Source: Jaapia argillacea MUCL 33604 (Eukaryota > Basidiomycota > Agaricomycetes > Jaapiales > Jaapiaceae). Taken from it: a stretch of 64,000 nucleotides of DNA. The stretch is from positions 1,680,181 through 1,744,180 of the forward strand of contig KL197713.1 in NCBI GenBank assembly GCA_000697665.1. Reading direction: 5' to 3'. Shown one piece after another: positions 1 to 11,600 of this stretch. Both the position numbers and the translations under genes were made by a program. Under the pieces are notes generated by a model. It saw nothing but the letters and a program-made list of their open reading frames with translations, was not told the origin of the DNA and did no database searches. Each line of letters starts with the position of its first letter. Position 1 is the stretch's first letter.

Positions 1-153
1 CTGCTTTTCCGCCAAGTCCGACGCAAACCCTTGGATTATCGGTTCCAAATGGGACGTAGCGATAGCCCTGGCATGAATAAATCTCGCTGCTATGCGTGCA
101 GCAGCTGCTGGCCGCAATTTTCGTGAGCCATTGAAGACAATGGTGAAGGACAT
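1..153 (-). CDS. N-terminal part of a probable mitochondrial protein (partial)
   Basis: A minus-strand reading frame opens with ATG at 153 and runs open to the window edge, giving 51 residues. The start (MSFTIVFNGSRKLRPAAAAR) is rich in Arg, Ala and Ser with no acidic residues for about 45 positions. That composition is typical of a cleavable mitochondrial presequence; the inference about location rests on this alone. The frame then turns more acidic (SDLAEKQ), as a mature domain would. It is divergently arranged with the RING gene starting at 230, so the roughly 75 nt between them would serve as a shared promoter. The gene continues outside the window and I do not recognise the family. A chance open frame of this length is possible. 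Confidence 0.45.
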   Translation of the reverse strand, partial: MSFTIVFNGSRKLRPAAAARIAARFIHARAIATSHLEPIIQGFASDLAEKQ

Positions 154-229
154 TGACCAAAAAGTTGTGTAATTCTAAACACGTCAAACAGCGGCATGTG
201 CCTCACCGTCATTACCGAGCGACCGCACA

Positions 230-2815
230 GTGCTCAGCACTTCTTCCCCTCCATCCATGAGCCTGTCAGCTTTAAGCGCACCGACGGGTACCATATCAAC
301 TCCAAACGATGACTCCTCCTTCAAATCCATCCACAACATCTCCCTCAAACTCGGTGCCAAACTCTTAACTTATCCCGCCCGTATCTGGTCGTTCATGCGA
401 ACCGGTGTCGACGATATGTTGAATAACGAGGTCGAGATGGATCACAGTAGGATTCAGAGGTTGAGGAACCTTCCTCCACCTGAGGGGTATGTCACCATGC
501 CAGGTCCGTGGGGGTTCGTAACTTCTCGATATGCAATCGGGTTATTCGCCATGGTCAGTCCAACCACCCTACCTGACATGCCACGCCTAACCGCATCCCA
601 AATCAACTCAACGCATATTCAGGCGTTGGTCCTCAACCGAATCCAAAACATCGTCGTACCACCTCGCCATCCCTTCGGCTTCCGCACCGTCCACTCCCAA
701 TCCCGCAACACCAGAACCTCCATCATTCGCACCTTATACCACTCACTCTTCCCAATCAATCTCTCTTCCACCACATGCCGACTCATCTTCCGCATCCCCT
801 CTCTATACTTTTTATCAAAAGCATTATCAGTATGGTTCCTCATGTTACTCCAAGCCGCCGGTCTCTTCCCTTCCATCCAATGGGATTGGCTACAATCACT
901 TGGGGTTTGGGTCGCGGCTAGACAGATTGAAGATGTCTGTTGGTATACATTTGCTGCAGTGTGTATGGCACTTTGTGTTGGAGCCCTAACGAGAGGGTTG
1001 GAAGGACACACTCTATCCAACAGTTCCCCATTCAACCTCGTAAGCCCAGATCGTCACACCCCTTCATACCGAAATTAACCACCTCAACAGTTCGGCTACT
1101 CCTTCCTCCTCCATATTTACTCCTCACCTCTCACCCACGCCTCAAAACCTCAAAACCTCCCCTCCCGCCCAGACGTCCACGTCCTAATAACCATAATCCT
1201 CCCCCTCCTCCAAGTAAGTCTCTCTTCCCCACCTCCTATCTTACACTTTACCAACCTTATCAAAACAGGTGACGATGATCCACACCCTAGGCATCAAACA
1301 AACCTGGTCCCAACAACGTCTAATCCCAACAACAATAACCTCCGTCCTAACCCTCCTCCACTTCCACTCCGTACTCTGGTTCTCTCCCAACTCCTACCCA
1401 CTCCTCAACTACCTCCCATGCCTCCTCGAATCAATGCTAGCCCTAGTAACCCTCCTCACAATCTCCCTTAACGCCCTAACACAATTATTATTGGAGGGAG
1501 AGGTGACGAGACCGCTATTCGGCCACGCACAGAGTTTGTGGCCGAAATGGGATGAAGATTTTTCGGTGGCGTTGTTAAGGTTGGGTACTGCCAGTTTGGA
1601 AGCTACGAGTGTGGCGGGGTTGGGGAATGAAGTTGGGGGTGTTAGTGTTGGTGATTCCTTGATTTCGTTACAGCAGCACCTTTCCTCCTCCCCCACCCCC
1701 ACCTCCTCGAAAGATCACACGGAATACGGACAAGTAGAGATGAACCGATCAGGCGTAGCTTCAATCTCGCATACCACCACCATAACCACCACAACCAAAG
1801 GCAAGATCCTAAAATTACGGTTAGTGAGAAAGAAGGGGTTTGGGAACGAGGTTAGGAATGTGAAGGTTAGTTCTGGGCAGGGAGAACTTTGGGTTGACTC
1901 GGCTTGGATTAGGGGGTGGACGAGGTTTGGGTGGGGTGTTTGGGTTATTTGTAGGGGGTTTGGGAGATTGGTTTGGGGAGTGATTAGGGGGAGAGGTATT
2001 TGGAGGGAGAGAGTTCTTAGGGAGTATGAGGAGGAGGTGCGAAGTGTTGACGATGAGGGTGTGGAGGAGGAAGAAGGGGAGGGAAGTGAGGAGGGGGAAG
2101 GAGATAGTTATGAGAGGTTCTTGAGAGGGGATGTTATTAGTGATGACGAAGAAGACTTTTCACCCTTTCACCAAACTCGGACCGGGTTGTCTTCTTCTAG
2201 CGTTTCTGATAGCGACGACGACGACGGAGAAGGAGCGGGAGAGACGGGTTCACTCTACGCCGACTTATCCACTAGCACACCCAGTACCCCAGCCGCCCCG
2301 CTCCTTCTGGCACACATGACAGACACCTCGTCTTCACCACTTACGCGAAGGAGGTATACCTGGCTGGTCGGTGGGGGCCAAGAGAGGGAGAGGGAGAAGG
2401 ATGGATGGGAGGATGTTGTTAGGGAACGAAGGAGTAGTGGCAGTAGGAGAGGAGAGAAGGATGGGAGTGATGGGACAAGTGAGAGTAGGAGGAATTGTGT
2501 GGTTTGTACTGTTGAGCCCAGACAGATTATTTGTTGGCCTTGTCGGTGAGTCTCCTCCTTTCCTCCCTCCACCACTCTGCGTTTCGTACCCCACTCGCGT
2601 TTTTGGTTTGGGTTACTGAATCGTACGACATTGTAGATGTTTAGCGTTATGTGATGACTGTCGGGAGAACTTGGCTTCGAGATCGTCTGCTTCGAAACAT
2701 ACATGTCCCTGTTGTCGTCGGAGGTACGTTCTCTTCCCCTTCCCCTCTTCTTAGAATGTGGCTGACGGACGTGGTGTGTAGTGTCGAAGGATATTCAAGG
2801 ATATTCATTCCGTAG
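230..2815 (+). CDS. Asi1/Asi3-like multi-pass membrane RING E3 ubiquitin ligase
   Basis: The C-terminus is a C3HC4-like RING of the Asi type: CVVCTVEPRQIICWPC, then CLALCDDCRENL and CPCCRR, ending VEGYSRIFIP. Yeast Asi1/Asi3 are inner-nuclear-membrane E3 subunits that degrade misplaced membrane proteins and latent Stp factors; the fungal relatives share this C-terminal RING. Upstream are several hydrophobic segments (around 780-1010 and 1310-1480) and a long acidic Ser-rich linker (2030-2300). Introns read with matching phase: 1040-1090, 1214-1268, 2546-2636 and 2724-2781. A further likely intron at 554-622 is 69 nt and in frame; removing it joins GLFAM to ALVLNRIQN. The RING itself is split by two introns. 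The stop is TAG at 2813-2815. The start could also be the ATG at 257. Function is assigned from the RING tail; the membrane part was not compared to any database. Confidence 0.85.
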
Positions 2816-3020
2816 ATTGTTTCTCGTTTGTACCCCTCAGTCGTCACCCCCGGTCGAATCGTCATTTGTAAGAAAGAACGAGCATAAGTTCCTGTATCTA
2901 TCCATCTTCACGCAATGCAACTTTTTTTAAAAATCCATGCATAAAAACTCTTAATGAGTAATTCAAAGTTTCATCTCCGTAGTATACACCTCTTCCATCA
3001 CATGAAAGTGACATAAAACC

Positions 3021-4057
3021 CTATTCGGGAACGAAATGATACCCTCCTGCTCTTTCGACCGCTTCGAAATCGAGAGTGGAGATGATGGAACCGGTGTCTG
3101 GGTCTGATAGTGTGCATGAGACTTTGTCGCCTGGGGTTACGGGACCGACGCCGGATGGGGTGCCTGTTAGGATTAGGTCGCCTTCCTGTGTGTGAGATGA
3201 ATGAGAAGGGAAGGGGAAGGATGGAGGGATGGAAGGGTACCTCGAGAGTCATGATTGAAGATATATGTTCGATGAGTCTTGGGATTGGGAATATCATTTG
3301 GTCGGTATTCCCATCTTGTTTGATCTCTCCATTGATCTAGTAGCGCCAACGAAAATGTAAGGGTGAGTATATATTTAAGTAGACAAGGAGGGAAACAGAC
3401 TTTGAGAGTGAGGTTCAAGTTTTGTGCGTTGGGGGTTGATGAGAGTGGGATGAACGAGCTGGTTTGTTGGATTGTCAATGTAAAAGGGGGGGGGGGGAGG
3501 GAAAGGGGGAGATACGGACCCGATGGGAGTGAAGGTATCGAAACCTTTTGCTGCGCTCCATGGTAAACCCTTCTTCTTTACTTGGTCTTGCAAGTTCCTC
3601 GCAGTCATATCCACAGCCAACGCTGATGAACAGTTGTTCCAGCCAACTTCAGTATATGAAGTAGTTCCACATCACTCACCGTATCCGGCGATGTGGGAAT
3701 GAGCATCTGCTTGAGAGATATCCCTTCCGTTCTTCCCAATGACCAAGCCGAGTTCGACTGCCCATGAAGTTTTGGTTAGCATATAACCTGGGGACGGAGG
3801 CGCGGGACTGACCTTCATGATGAGCGATGATACCTCTGGGAATCTCGACTTTGCCTCCGGAAGCGACGTAGCTGGTGGTAGGTTTCAAGAAGAAGAAAGG
3901 TTCCTTTGGAGTGGTATTCTTGAGCTCTTTGATATGTTCCGCATAGTTCCTTCCTATAGCGACGATCTGAAATCAGGGGGGAATGTGAGTTGGGGGATGC
4001 GGGGGTGAGAGGGTGGAATACCTTTTTGCCTTGCTTGAAGAATGCTGCAGCTGCCAT
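3021..4057 (-). CDS. Fumarylacetoacetate hydrolase family protein, FAHD1-like (acylpyruvase/oxaloacetate decarboxylase)
   Basis: Spliced exons give a compact FAH-fold protein: MAAAAFFKQGKK, then IVAIGRNYAEHIKELKN, KEPFFFLKPTTSY, GGKVEIPRGIIAHHE, VELGLVIGKNGRDIS, ALAVDMTARNLQ, KGLPWSAAKGFDTFTPIG, MIFPIPRLIEHIS, GDLILTGTPSGVGPV, and the end AGGYHFVPE. HHE followed by VELG supplies the metal-binding acidic residues of the family. FAHD1 enzymes cleave acylpyruvates and decarboxylate oxaloacetate, usually in mitochondria. Exon 1 runs 4057-4022 and its intron ends in TTTCAG before ATCGTCGC. A second intron lies between HHE and VELG, and others follow between the blocks. An intron near 3480-3500 carries a long poly-C tract. 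Start and stop are both in the window and the length is normal for FAHD1. I see no lesion. Confidence 0.9.
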
Positions 4058-4224
4058 GATTAGATTACCTCAGTCACTAACTCGACTCAAGGCGAGGTTG
4101 CAACTTCCAAGACTGCAAGGTACCAAGACGGAACGGGGTGGACGAGCTTGAGAAAGTCTTGGGATATCGCGTGGACATTGTTCTCATCATCCCATGCTGT
4201 TATTTTTGTAATCTTTTCTGTTGA

Positions 4225-4590
4225 TTATGGTCCCCTTGCACTTGCCAAGACGCGCCTGGAATATTTAATGGATATCTTCGGCTCCGGAGTCCTTGCTTCG
4301 TAAAAGCTTGTTGCGTCAAGACTCTTGGCATCGTCACCTCCATCCTTGGCTTGCACCGACTCGTCCATCAATCTGTACAGCCTACCAAAGTCCTTGCGCA
4401 TATAGTCGCCCTTCGATGTCAGCACAACACCAACCCCGTCGACGCAACAACTGATGAACAACCGAACATCAATGAACCCACGGCGCATCTCGCAATTCCT
4501 TGGCAATCTGCACAGAGAACACGAAGTTCTTGGCAAAAAGTCTTAGTGCCGGCAGGTTCTCTGCCGCTTCTTGTTCCCTGATCAACTTTC
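4225..4590 (-). CDS. Possible small minus-strand gene, unrecognised
   Basis: Two adjoining stretches on the minus strand have coding-like composition (many GAC, AAG and GAG codons) but lie in different frames. The upstream one, near 4590-4500, reads EQEAAENLPALRLFAKNF and FSVQIAKELRDAPW. The downstream one, ending at 4225, reads FIDVRLFISCCVDGVGVVLT, DYMRKDFGRLYRLMDESVQA and KDGGDDAKSLDATSFYEA. An intron between them would make one product, but I could not settle the junction. It would be divergent from the membrane-protein gene at 4681. I do not recognise the family, and it could be a chance pair of open frames. Confidence 0.3.
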
Positions 4591-4680
4591 TGCGCTTGGG
4601 CTTGGGGCTTCCCTTTCGCTCTTGGTCCTCTCTTCTCTCTATGTTATAAGCCCAGCTCCCTCCAGCCCTGTCCCTTTGCC

Positions 4681-5163
4681 ATGTCCGCCATGTTCACGAT
4701 CGCTCTACATCTCTTCATCAGCCTCTCGTGTCTTTTTACCCATGTCAGAGCTCAGGAGCAGTAAGTCTTCCCAGTACCCACATCGATTGGCTGGCGCTGG
4801 ATTTTCGTGCGTTTTGCTAGGAATAACGATAATGCCCCTGTTGCACAATCAAGCCCAACCCTCGAGATCGTAATGGGCGTCCTCTTTGGTGAGCTGTCCT
4901 CCAACTGTACCTCGCCTCGTCACCAACCACCGAGTTCAGGCATCGTGATCCTTTTGGCCGCAGGCGCCATCATCTACGCCAAGACGCGCAGGAGAAGACG
5001 ATACGACGACCTAGCAGACCCTTCTCTGTCTCATACCACCACATCCTCCCACCATAATTTGAAGAATGGGCATAATGAGAAGGGTTTACGGACTCCTTTT
5101 GAATCTGTTCTCAGGCCCGTCAGTCGCTCTCTCCCTTCATACCGCTCGAGGCGTCACACCTAA
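4681..5163 (+). CDS. Small single-pass membrane protein with signal peptide
   Basis: Three exons (4681-4760, 4821-4888, 4940-5163) join with matching phase at consensus sites (GTAAGT/CTAG and GTGAGC/TCAG). The protein of about 123 residues starts with a signal peptide (MSAMFTIALHLFISLSCLFT, then HVRAQEQ). It has a short acidic/Asn-rich luminal segment, one transmembrane helix beginning around EIVMGVLFG and continuing GIVILLAAGAIIYA across intron 2, and then a basic stop-transfer KTRRRRRYDD. The cytoplasmic tail is Ser/His-rich and ends SLPSYRSRRHT. This looks like a type I membrane protein of the secretory pathway, vacuole or plasma membrane. I do not recognise the family. That splicing restores one coherent topology supports it being real. 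Confidence 0.65.
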
Positions 5164-5276
5164 CTTGCATCTTCGTCAGCCGCCACGAGCAGCCCAAGTC
5201 TGATGGGCCCCACCCCGACCTGTTTTATTGTACCTGGAGACGTCCCGAAACTCTACGTTGTACTATTTGCATGTTT

Positions 5277-5279
<3 letters not shown>

Positions 5280-5316
<37 letters not shown>
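5280..5316 (+). repeat. (CT)n microsatellite
   Basis: A pure CT dinucleotide run of about 18 units is followed by an interrupted TTCTC-rich tail to about 5330. It lies about 120 nt downstream of the stop of the small membrane-protein gene, probably in its 3' untranslated region or just past it. Confidence 0.95.
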
Positions 5317-5323
<7 letters not shown>

Positions 5324-5580
5324 TCTCTTTCGTCTACCGCTGTCAAAGTAATTTTGTGCAATCCGATACATTCCAACCTTCGTGGTGACGATGCCCTTGA
5401 TACGATAACACAAACTAAAAAATCCCATCTCCATTCCACCTGCAAAAGAAGCGCGTCAACGCGAATCCCACACCTCAAAAGAAGTTCATCCAAAACACCC
5501 ACCTCCGTGCACATCAGCAACTCAAGATTACAACAAACCAACTCCCAGCACCATTGTACAACCCATCAATCCCCACCCTC

Positions 5581-7358
5581 TCAACCATTGGGTTCTCCAC
5601 GATAAAGGAACATCTCAGCAAGCGGTTTCTTCCTATTCCATCCCCTAGGTCCATCTCCATAAAACTTGGCATCCATCAACCTCCTCATCTCGCTATACCT
5701 CCCCAACCTTTCCAACATGTACCCCAGTACCCCGACTACGAAATCTCCGATGATCCGAGAGGAGGAGGAGGAAGACTCTTTGCGGTCTCTATTGCTTGGA
5801 GTACGCTCTCCATCCGTCATGATACGTCTGGAGTGAAAAGATACCCGCTGATACGGAAAGATCTTGCTCGCCACGAGTTCCCCAAACTCTCTCTCGCCAT
5901 CCTGGTCGCTCCCGCTCAAAAATGCAGGACCCTGAATCCCAACCACACAAGGAAACGAAGTCAAGTTCGATACATCTCGAGGGATGAGTACACCCCTCCA
6001 AAAATCTCCTCCCAACCGATGTTTCCATCCCAACAATAAAACGAGATCGGGTTTCGAGCGTACGAGTTCTCGGATGATGATTTGGTTATTGGCAGCGTCC
6101 AGTTCGTTTTGGTGGGATTGGGAATGGAGTGGGTCGATACAGATATATCGAATCCCTAGACTCTCGCAGAATTCACCGAATGTATCGTCGTGTTTCTCGT
6201 CTGAGAGCACGAGATGCGGGAAGGCGGGAGGGGTGACGCGGTTTTGGATGTGGAGGAGAAGTTTTTCGATGTGTTTGACTGTCATATCACCGAAAAAAAG
6301 GGGGTTGAGATATCAAAACAACGTGATAGTATTTCCCATATGTACTTGGGGGGAAAGAAAGATACTAACCACCGCCTGAGACTAGGATCGTTATACGGTA
6401 ACCGTCACCCCCACCACTCGGGTTCCCAGCCTTCAAGAGTTCTCTCTTGGCTGATTCTGGAAGAGCCCATTTGTACGGTTCTTCGGTGGATAGGATCCGA
6501 CCAGGAGCAGGACGGTGATGATATTGGAATACACCATCACTGGGGTTAACTCCCAAACAACCGACCCTATCGATAGAATGTTTCAAGAAAAGGTGATGCC
6601 ATGATTTTTCTTGAAGGTTCAAGCTCGAACGTCGTTCGTATTCGGTTGAAGCGAATAAAGGAGCGGCGTAATCCCAATCGATGATCCCTATAATCTCCCA
6701 ATGATCGTCGAGTATAACGTTCCGAGGGTATAAATCGTTATGCGATAACCCCACCCCAGCCAACTTGATAATAACCTCGTCGATTTGGTTTTGGATCTTG
6801 TTCTCCACGTACCCTCCGAAATTTCGTACGAGGGTGGATACTTGCCATCCTTTGATGTATTCCATTATGATAAAGGAACAATTCCCCGACCTCCCGAATC
6901 CATGCACTTGAGGGACGGGTACGACGGTGCGAGCGCGGTTCATGTTGGCTACCACTGTGTTGACGTCGAATAACGGACTCATCATTTTCATGATATGTCG
7001 AGAATCGAGGAGGAGGACGAGGGAGTCATGCCAATCTGTTATGACTCTGATATCGGTGTAAGGAGAGAGGATGGAGGGTGAGACGTAGAATCGTGGGGGC
7101 GATTGTTGGGGGTTTGATAAGCGGAGGTGGAATCGACGTCCGATGTCTGCTAGGGACCATGGTGGACAAGTTTGGCAGCGTCTACCGTTTGGTGGTACGA
7201 CGCATTGACCGATGGGTCTGTCGGGTTCGGGAAAGACTGAGTAGACGGAATCTGATAGGTCTGAGAGTCTCGCTATGATGGAAAAGAGTAGTACGGTCGG
7301 AATCAAATTGGCTTCATTGGAAATACTCTGCGAGTGGCGATAACTCACGGTAATTCAT
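5581..7358 (-). CDS. APH-family kinase-like domain fused to a formyltransferase-like Rossmann domain
   Basis: The N-terminal half is an aminoglycoside/choline-kinase-like (APH) domain: a lobe with VPVPQVHGFGRSGNCSFIIM-type hinge sequence, the Brenner motif GLSHNDLYPRNVILDD, and the metal-binding IIGIIDWDYA. A first exon of 10 nt (ATG at 7358) fits by phase to an acceptor ending at 7273. After a continuous linker (STEEPYKWALPESAKRELLK) the chain runs into ITILVSGG, then across an intron (GTTAGT...GACAG) into VKHIEKLLLHIQNR. The rest resembles a PurN-type formyltransferase: an ILVSGG N-terminus, HLVLSD, and KPDLVLLLGW in place of PDLVVLAG. I do not see the NIHPSLLP-type catalytic segment, so formyl transfer is doubtful. 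The end is GEPNG-stop at 5581. The substrate is unknown. Two separate genes are possible but the linker is open and coding-like. Confidence 0.7.
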
Positions 7359-7866
7359 GCATGCGAAGGCACATAAAGGGCGAGGGAGATGTAAAGGGGT
7401 TGCTCGAGCTTTGTTTTTCTATGTGTAAACAAAACACGGTATGAAGCGGACTCCTTAGCGTTGGAGCGAGTGGAGCACAACTTGGTTCGATTTGCGCCAC
7501 TTTTCGCCAACTTTTCGCACCCGTTGCCCTCACCCAGAGCCCAAAAACATATCCCTCCTTACCCAAACCGACGTGGGGCCATCTAGAAAGTACTCGATCC
7601 GTACGCCTATCTATGTTGTCGCAGAGTTGTTTCGCTCATAACTGATTCTAGAATCACTCCAAAAGTCCCACTGGTAGTGGCATCAGATCGCCTCGAAGCA
7701 CCCTCGACGAAACGTTGATGAAGTGAACGCCGGCAGGCCCGTCGCTCAGCACTGAGATCTTCTTGAAACAGGTATGTCACTGGACAAACAATTCCTTCAC
7801 TCCTCACATATCTCATTTGATCTCCGCGAAATCAGATCCCACTGTTCCATAGTCTCACTCCCTCAT

Positions 7867-8661
7867 ATGGAGAGGCCCACACCCCACATACCCGTCTCTG
7901 CTTCCCAACCACGACATGATTACTTCGCTCCGAGCCCAAGCAACCAGAGCGAAACTCATAACCCTCCCACACCTGGGCCTCTTAGAGCGGAACACCCAGC
8001 ATCACACGAACCGCTCAATTATATGATGAGGGACGCGGTATACAACCAACCCCGTCGTATGCCTCCCCTCGATTACATCTCCCACACACCCCGTCTACCA
8101 GTCTATGCTTGCGAAGCAGTCACAGCACCACCCAACATGGAAAAGAACTCTCGACCTGATCCTCCTATCGCCAATATACGAAAACCACCACATCCGCCTA
8201 GCATGCCATATTCTCATATGGGTCTCTACCAAAGTGAGGATATCTTGGGTCCTGATTACCCAGAATACGACCCTCCACCATCGCATACCGGGAATGAAGG
8301 AGAAGAAACTCGTCCAGAGTTGATGATCCACGCTCCTTCAGCTCCACCTCCATACCCCAAACCTGTCGGCGTACATTCATGGATAGCCAGCTTGAATACA
8401 AATCATGGAGTCGACTTGGGTCCTTCCTCTGCTCCTCCCCCGTGCGAACCAGATCAATCTTCTTATCCGAGTAGTCTTGGGTCTCCCGCTCGTCCTTTCA
8501 ACTGGATTGAGGACGTGACGGATGATCAGCCTATCGAGGCTGTTGGCTTCAAGAGGTGCTCTTGGTGCGCATTGTCGTACCGCATTACAGATGGGAAGAG
8601 GTGTAGGTGCACGCCGTCTGATGGGGACGGTGAAAGGCCCTCATACTTTGTGAAGCAGTAG
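7867..8661 (+). CDS. Proline-rich protein with C-terminal Cys cluster, unrecognised
   Basis: An open frame of about 264 residues starts at ATG 7867; an in-frame ATG at 7774 would add 31 less typical residues. The body is Pro/Ser/His/Tyr-rich and looks disordered (PPLDYISHTPRLPVY, HAPSAPPPYPKPVGVHSW, SSAPPPCEPDQSS). The last 50 residues hold CSWC and CRC (RCSWCALSYRITDGKRCRC), spaced like a small zinc knuckle or ribbon; metal binding is inferred. PPPY is a potential WW-domain ligand. A CAG at 7770 just before GTATGT could be an acceptor of an upstream noncoding exon. I do not recognise the family, and the intact length with coding-like codon use is the main support. Confidence 0.55.
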   Translation: MERPTPHIPVSASQPRHDYFAPSPSNQSETHNPPTPGPLRAEHPASHEPLNYMMRDAVYNQPRRMPPLDYISHTPRLPVYACEAVTAPPNMEKNSRPDPPIANIRKPPHPPSMPYSHMGLYQSEDILGPDYPEYDPPPSHTGNEGEETRPELMIHAPSAPPPYPKPVGVHSWIASLNTNHGVDLGPSSAPPPCEPDQSSYPSSLGSPARPFNWIEDVTDDQPIEAVGFKRCSWCALSYRITDGKRCRCTPSDGDGERPSYFVKQ

Positions 8662-11600
8662 CACTTTGCCTCTTGATCCGGTCTAGCGTCACGCGGCGAT
8701 GGAGAAATGCCGACATGTATTTTTGAATCCACATTCGACAAAGACGAGGCAGGCAGAGGAGTCAGCGTGGGTTGTAATTATACTGTACATGTATTCGTTC
8801 ATCCCTGTACTGTTGGGATAACGACGCCGGAAGAGTTACAGTGAACAAAAATATGGGAGCACAAGGGGACCCAACCATGAAGACCTCCTTCCGTGTAAAC
8901 GTCGACACGGGAGTGACTTGACAGAGATGGTGCTGCCCAAACCTATTTTGACTCTTCGAAAGACGAGAGATGCGTCCTTGCCCAGGCAACCCTCGGTGGC
9001 CGATAGAAGAACGACTTGCGTCCATGCTGATTTAGAAATGCGGGAAAGAGATAAGACGTCACGGGTGGATCAATCACCACCTTCCCCTCTCGGAAATTAT
9101 GCGGGATAGGGGGACGAACGATATCGAGAGAGGAAACGAGGAAGACAACTGAGGGAGGGAGAGCATATGGCACCAACTCCCAAGAACCCAACCCTAATGG
9201 AGAAGACAAACCTCTCCAGAACCATGCCGTAAACCGTGGATCCAAATGAAAAGCATGCAGCAATGGCGTTGTGGCAGTGACTTCGACGAGCGCATGCTAC
9301 AATCGGGATCGAAGCATATGCATATTTGATGACAGGAATAGCTTCATCTGCTTCGGAGCTACCGAGGGATGTGCTCACCCGTTTATAGGTATCCTCCGCT
9401 AAAAGCAGACTTCGAGGCTGCGTAACAAGTCGTTGAGTAAGAGGTAGACGGGTGGAAATTTATAGGATGGTCTCCAGGTGGTAGTGGGGACTGTAGCGGG
9501 ATGTTTTGAGGAATCCTTGTCCTCCCGACGTGGGAATGCATGAGGGGGCATGGCGGCAGGTATCCAGCCGATCCCATGCCGAGGGCAATACTTTTGAGTT
9601 CAAGTTGTTGTGGGATCCAAGTTATATCAGCCAGAGAGTGGGCGAGGATGGAATGTGGCAAGTTCCTCCAAGTGGAAATTACGAAAGTCTCTGCTGATGC
9701 TCGATCAGTCGTACTGCAGAGGAATTTGCAATAGTAAATTGAGAGCATCAAGCTCAAATCTTGAACGAGGTACCGCATTGCAGGGCCATCAGGGTAGGTC
9801 ATCACGGAAGAGGGAACCCGGCGGCTCAGATGTCACCCTGATCTGACATACGGGTCAGGATGAGAATCAAGGCCATTCCGCAATAGGTCTGGTAAATTGT
9901 ACAACATGTCGAAAGGACATGAATGATAAGTGAGTAAGGAAAGAAGAGAATGCATGTGCCACCGAAATCGCACGTCAGATGAAGGTTGACTCGGGCTCGC
10001 TCCCCCCAGTAACAACAGGATCCTCTGCGGAAATCGGACCGACTCGAGGCAAGGGATAGGAGTGGTAGGCACCGTCGGTGTAGATTTTCAGGCGACGGGC
10101 GGAGGCAGTGGGTTCGGCGAGGCAATGTCGTGGGATGCCGCATTCCGTAGTAGATGTAAGCTTGGAAACACAGTCTAGAGACAACAGGTCCCAGGTGGAG
10201 CCCTCGTATGTCATCCGAGGTGGACATCGACGCACGAGAGCCCTCGGTCAACAGCTGCCATTGGGTGGCACAAGGTCGAAGGGCCAATGGATAGACCATT
10301 TACGGGGTCCACGTTTTTGTTCGTTAGTGGATGCAAGTAGATGAAGCGGGGAACAAAACATACGTAACGGCCAACGACCGAAGGAGACTGGTATGTACGG
10401 CAGAAGACCCTTGACCGAGGTCGACTACATGATACACCAGCGGCCTACTCCAGACAGGCAGGGTCCTTACGCCACGCCGCTTGCGCACCCCTTATCACTT
10501 ATCGTGAAGCGACAAACGCAGTTAGCGCAGAGAGTATCAAAGAAGTTGGAGAGGCCTATCAGGCCTTACGGCACTCAGACAGGTCTTGACTGACGAGTTC
10601 CTGATCTACAACTGTTGTGAGAGATGGCTTCTCGATTCCCACCTGTATGGCAGCTTCGCACCGACGATCGGCAAGGTGGATGTTCTCCCTGGGCCTTGAT
10701 AGTCGTGTTGACCAATGATGCGACGGTGGGTTGGTTGCAGACGCCTGACGTTATGGGAAAGTGGGCGGTTCAAACGGAAGGGAATTCGTCATAGGGCCAT
10801 CAATTGTTACCACGGGGATCTATTGACAAGACAAACGTTGTACTTACGGTCCGTACAGAACTTGAGATGGGACTGTCCTTGGCGAATAGCCACCGCGGCG
10901 CAAGACAAAGGATTGGGTGGTTACTATCGCCGAGAAGGTTAACTCTCGCGAGGTCATTTACGTTACTTCGAAGAAGCCCAAAATATGCGTACCTTGTTGG
11001 AGTCAAGTAGAAAAATCGATGAATGACAATTTCCTCGGACAGAAAAGAGGCTAGCACATGTTCGCCTCTGCGAGGATCTTCTTGTGGTGGGATCGTCCTA
11101 GAAACTTGCAGGAGGGGAAGAGTCCCACCCACCGAAACTGCAGGATTACGAGACGTGAGACATCATTTTCGCGAGCCCACGACAGACCGAGTGACGCCGT
11201 CTCGGGCTTGGTATCAGTTTGAGCAGGTATCTGGCCCTCAGCTGAGGTTGTCGCCCTCCATCCTTGTGCGTTGTTGAAGTTGGAAACTGTGCGGAACGGC
11301 CGACCTCGTGGGGGAATGCGGGGTAGTCAGGGTGGCCGACAAATTAGAAGTCCGAATTTGTTTTAGTGTCATTTACTGCCACAAGAGTCGGTGACGGTGG
11401 TCCCTTCCGCACGACGACCTCAGCTAAGCTTTTGACTTGGTTTCAGCGCTGCTTGGACGAGGAGGACATACACGCATATCTTTCTCAGCAAGAAGTCTGA
11501 ACTTCGCTTCTGTCATCATCGATCTGGCTTCGACAGCTGGTGGAACCCGTCGCGGAAATACAACGTAATTCTCAGATCTCCCTCTGACTTGCCTCTCGGA

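Noticed and set aside
619-1035. Long minus-strand open frame of 138 codons
   Set aside because: It is antisense to the RING gene, and the plus strand gives a coherent spliced protein with a recognised C-terminal RING.
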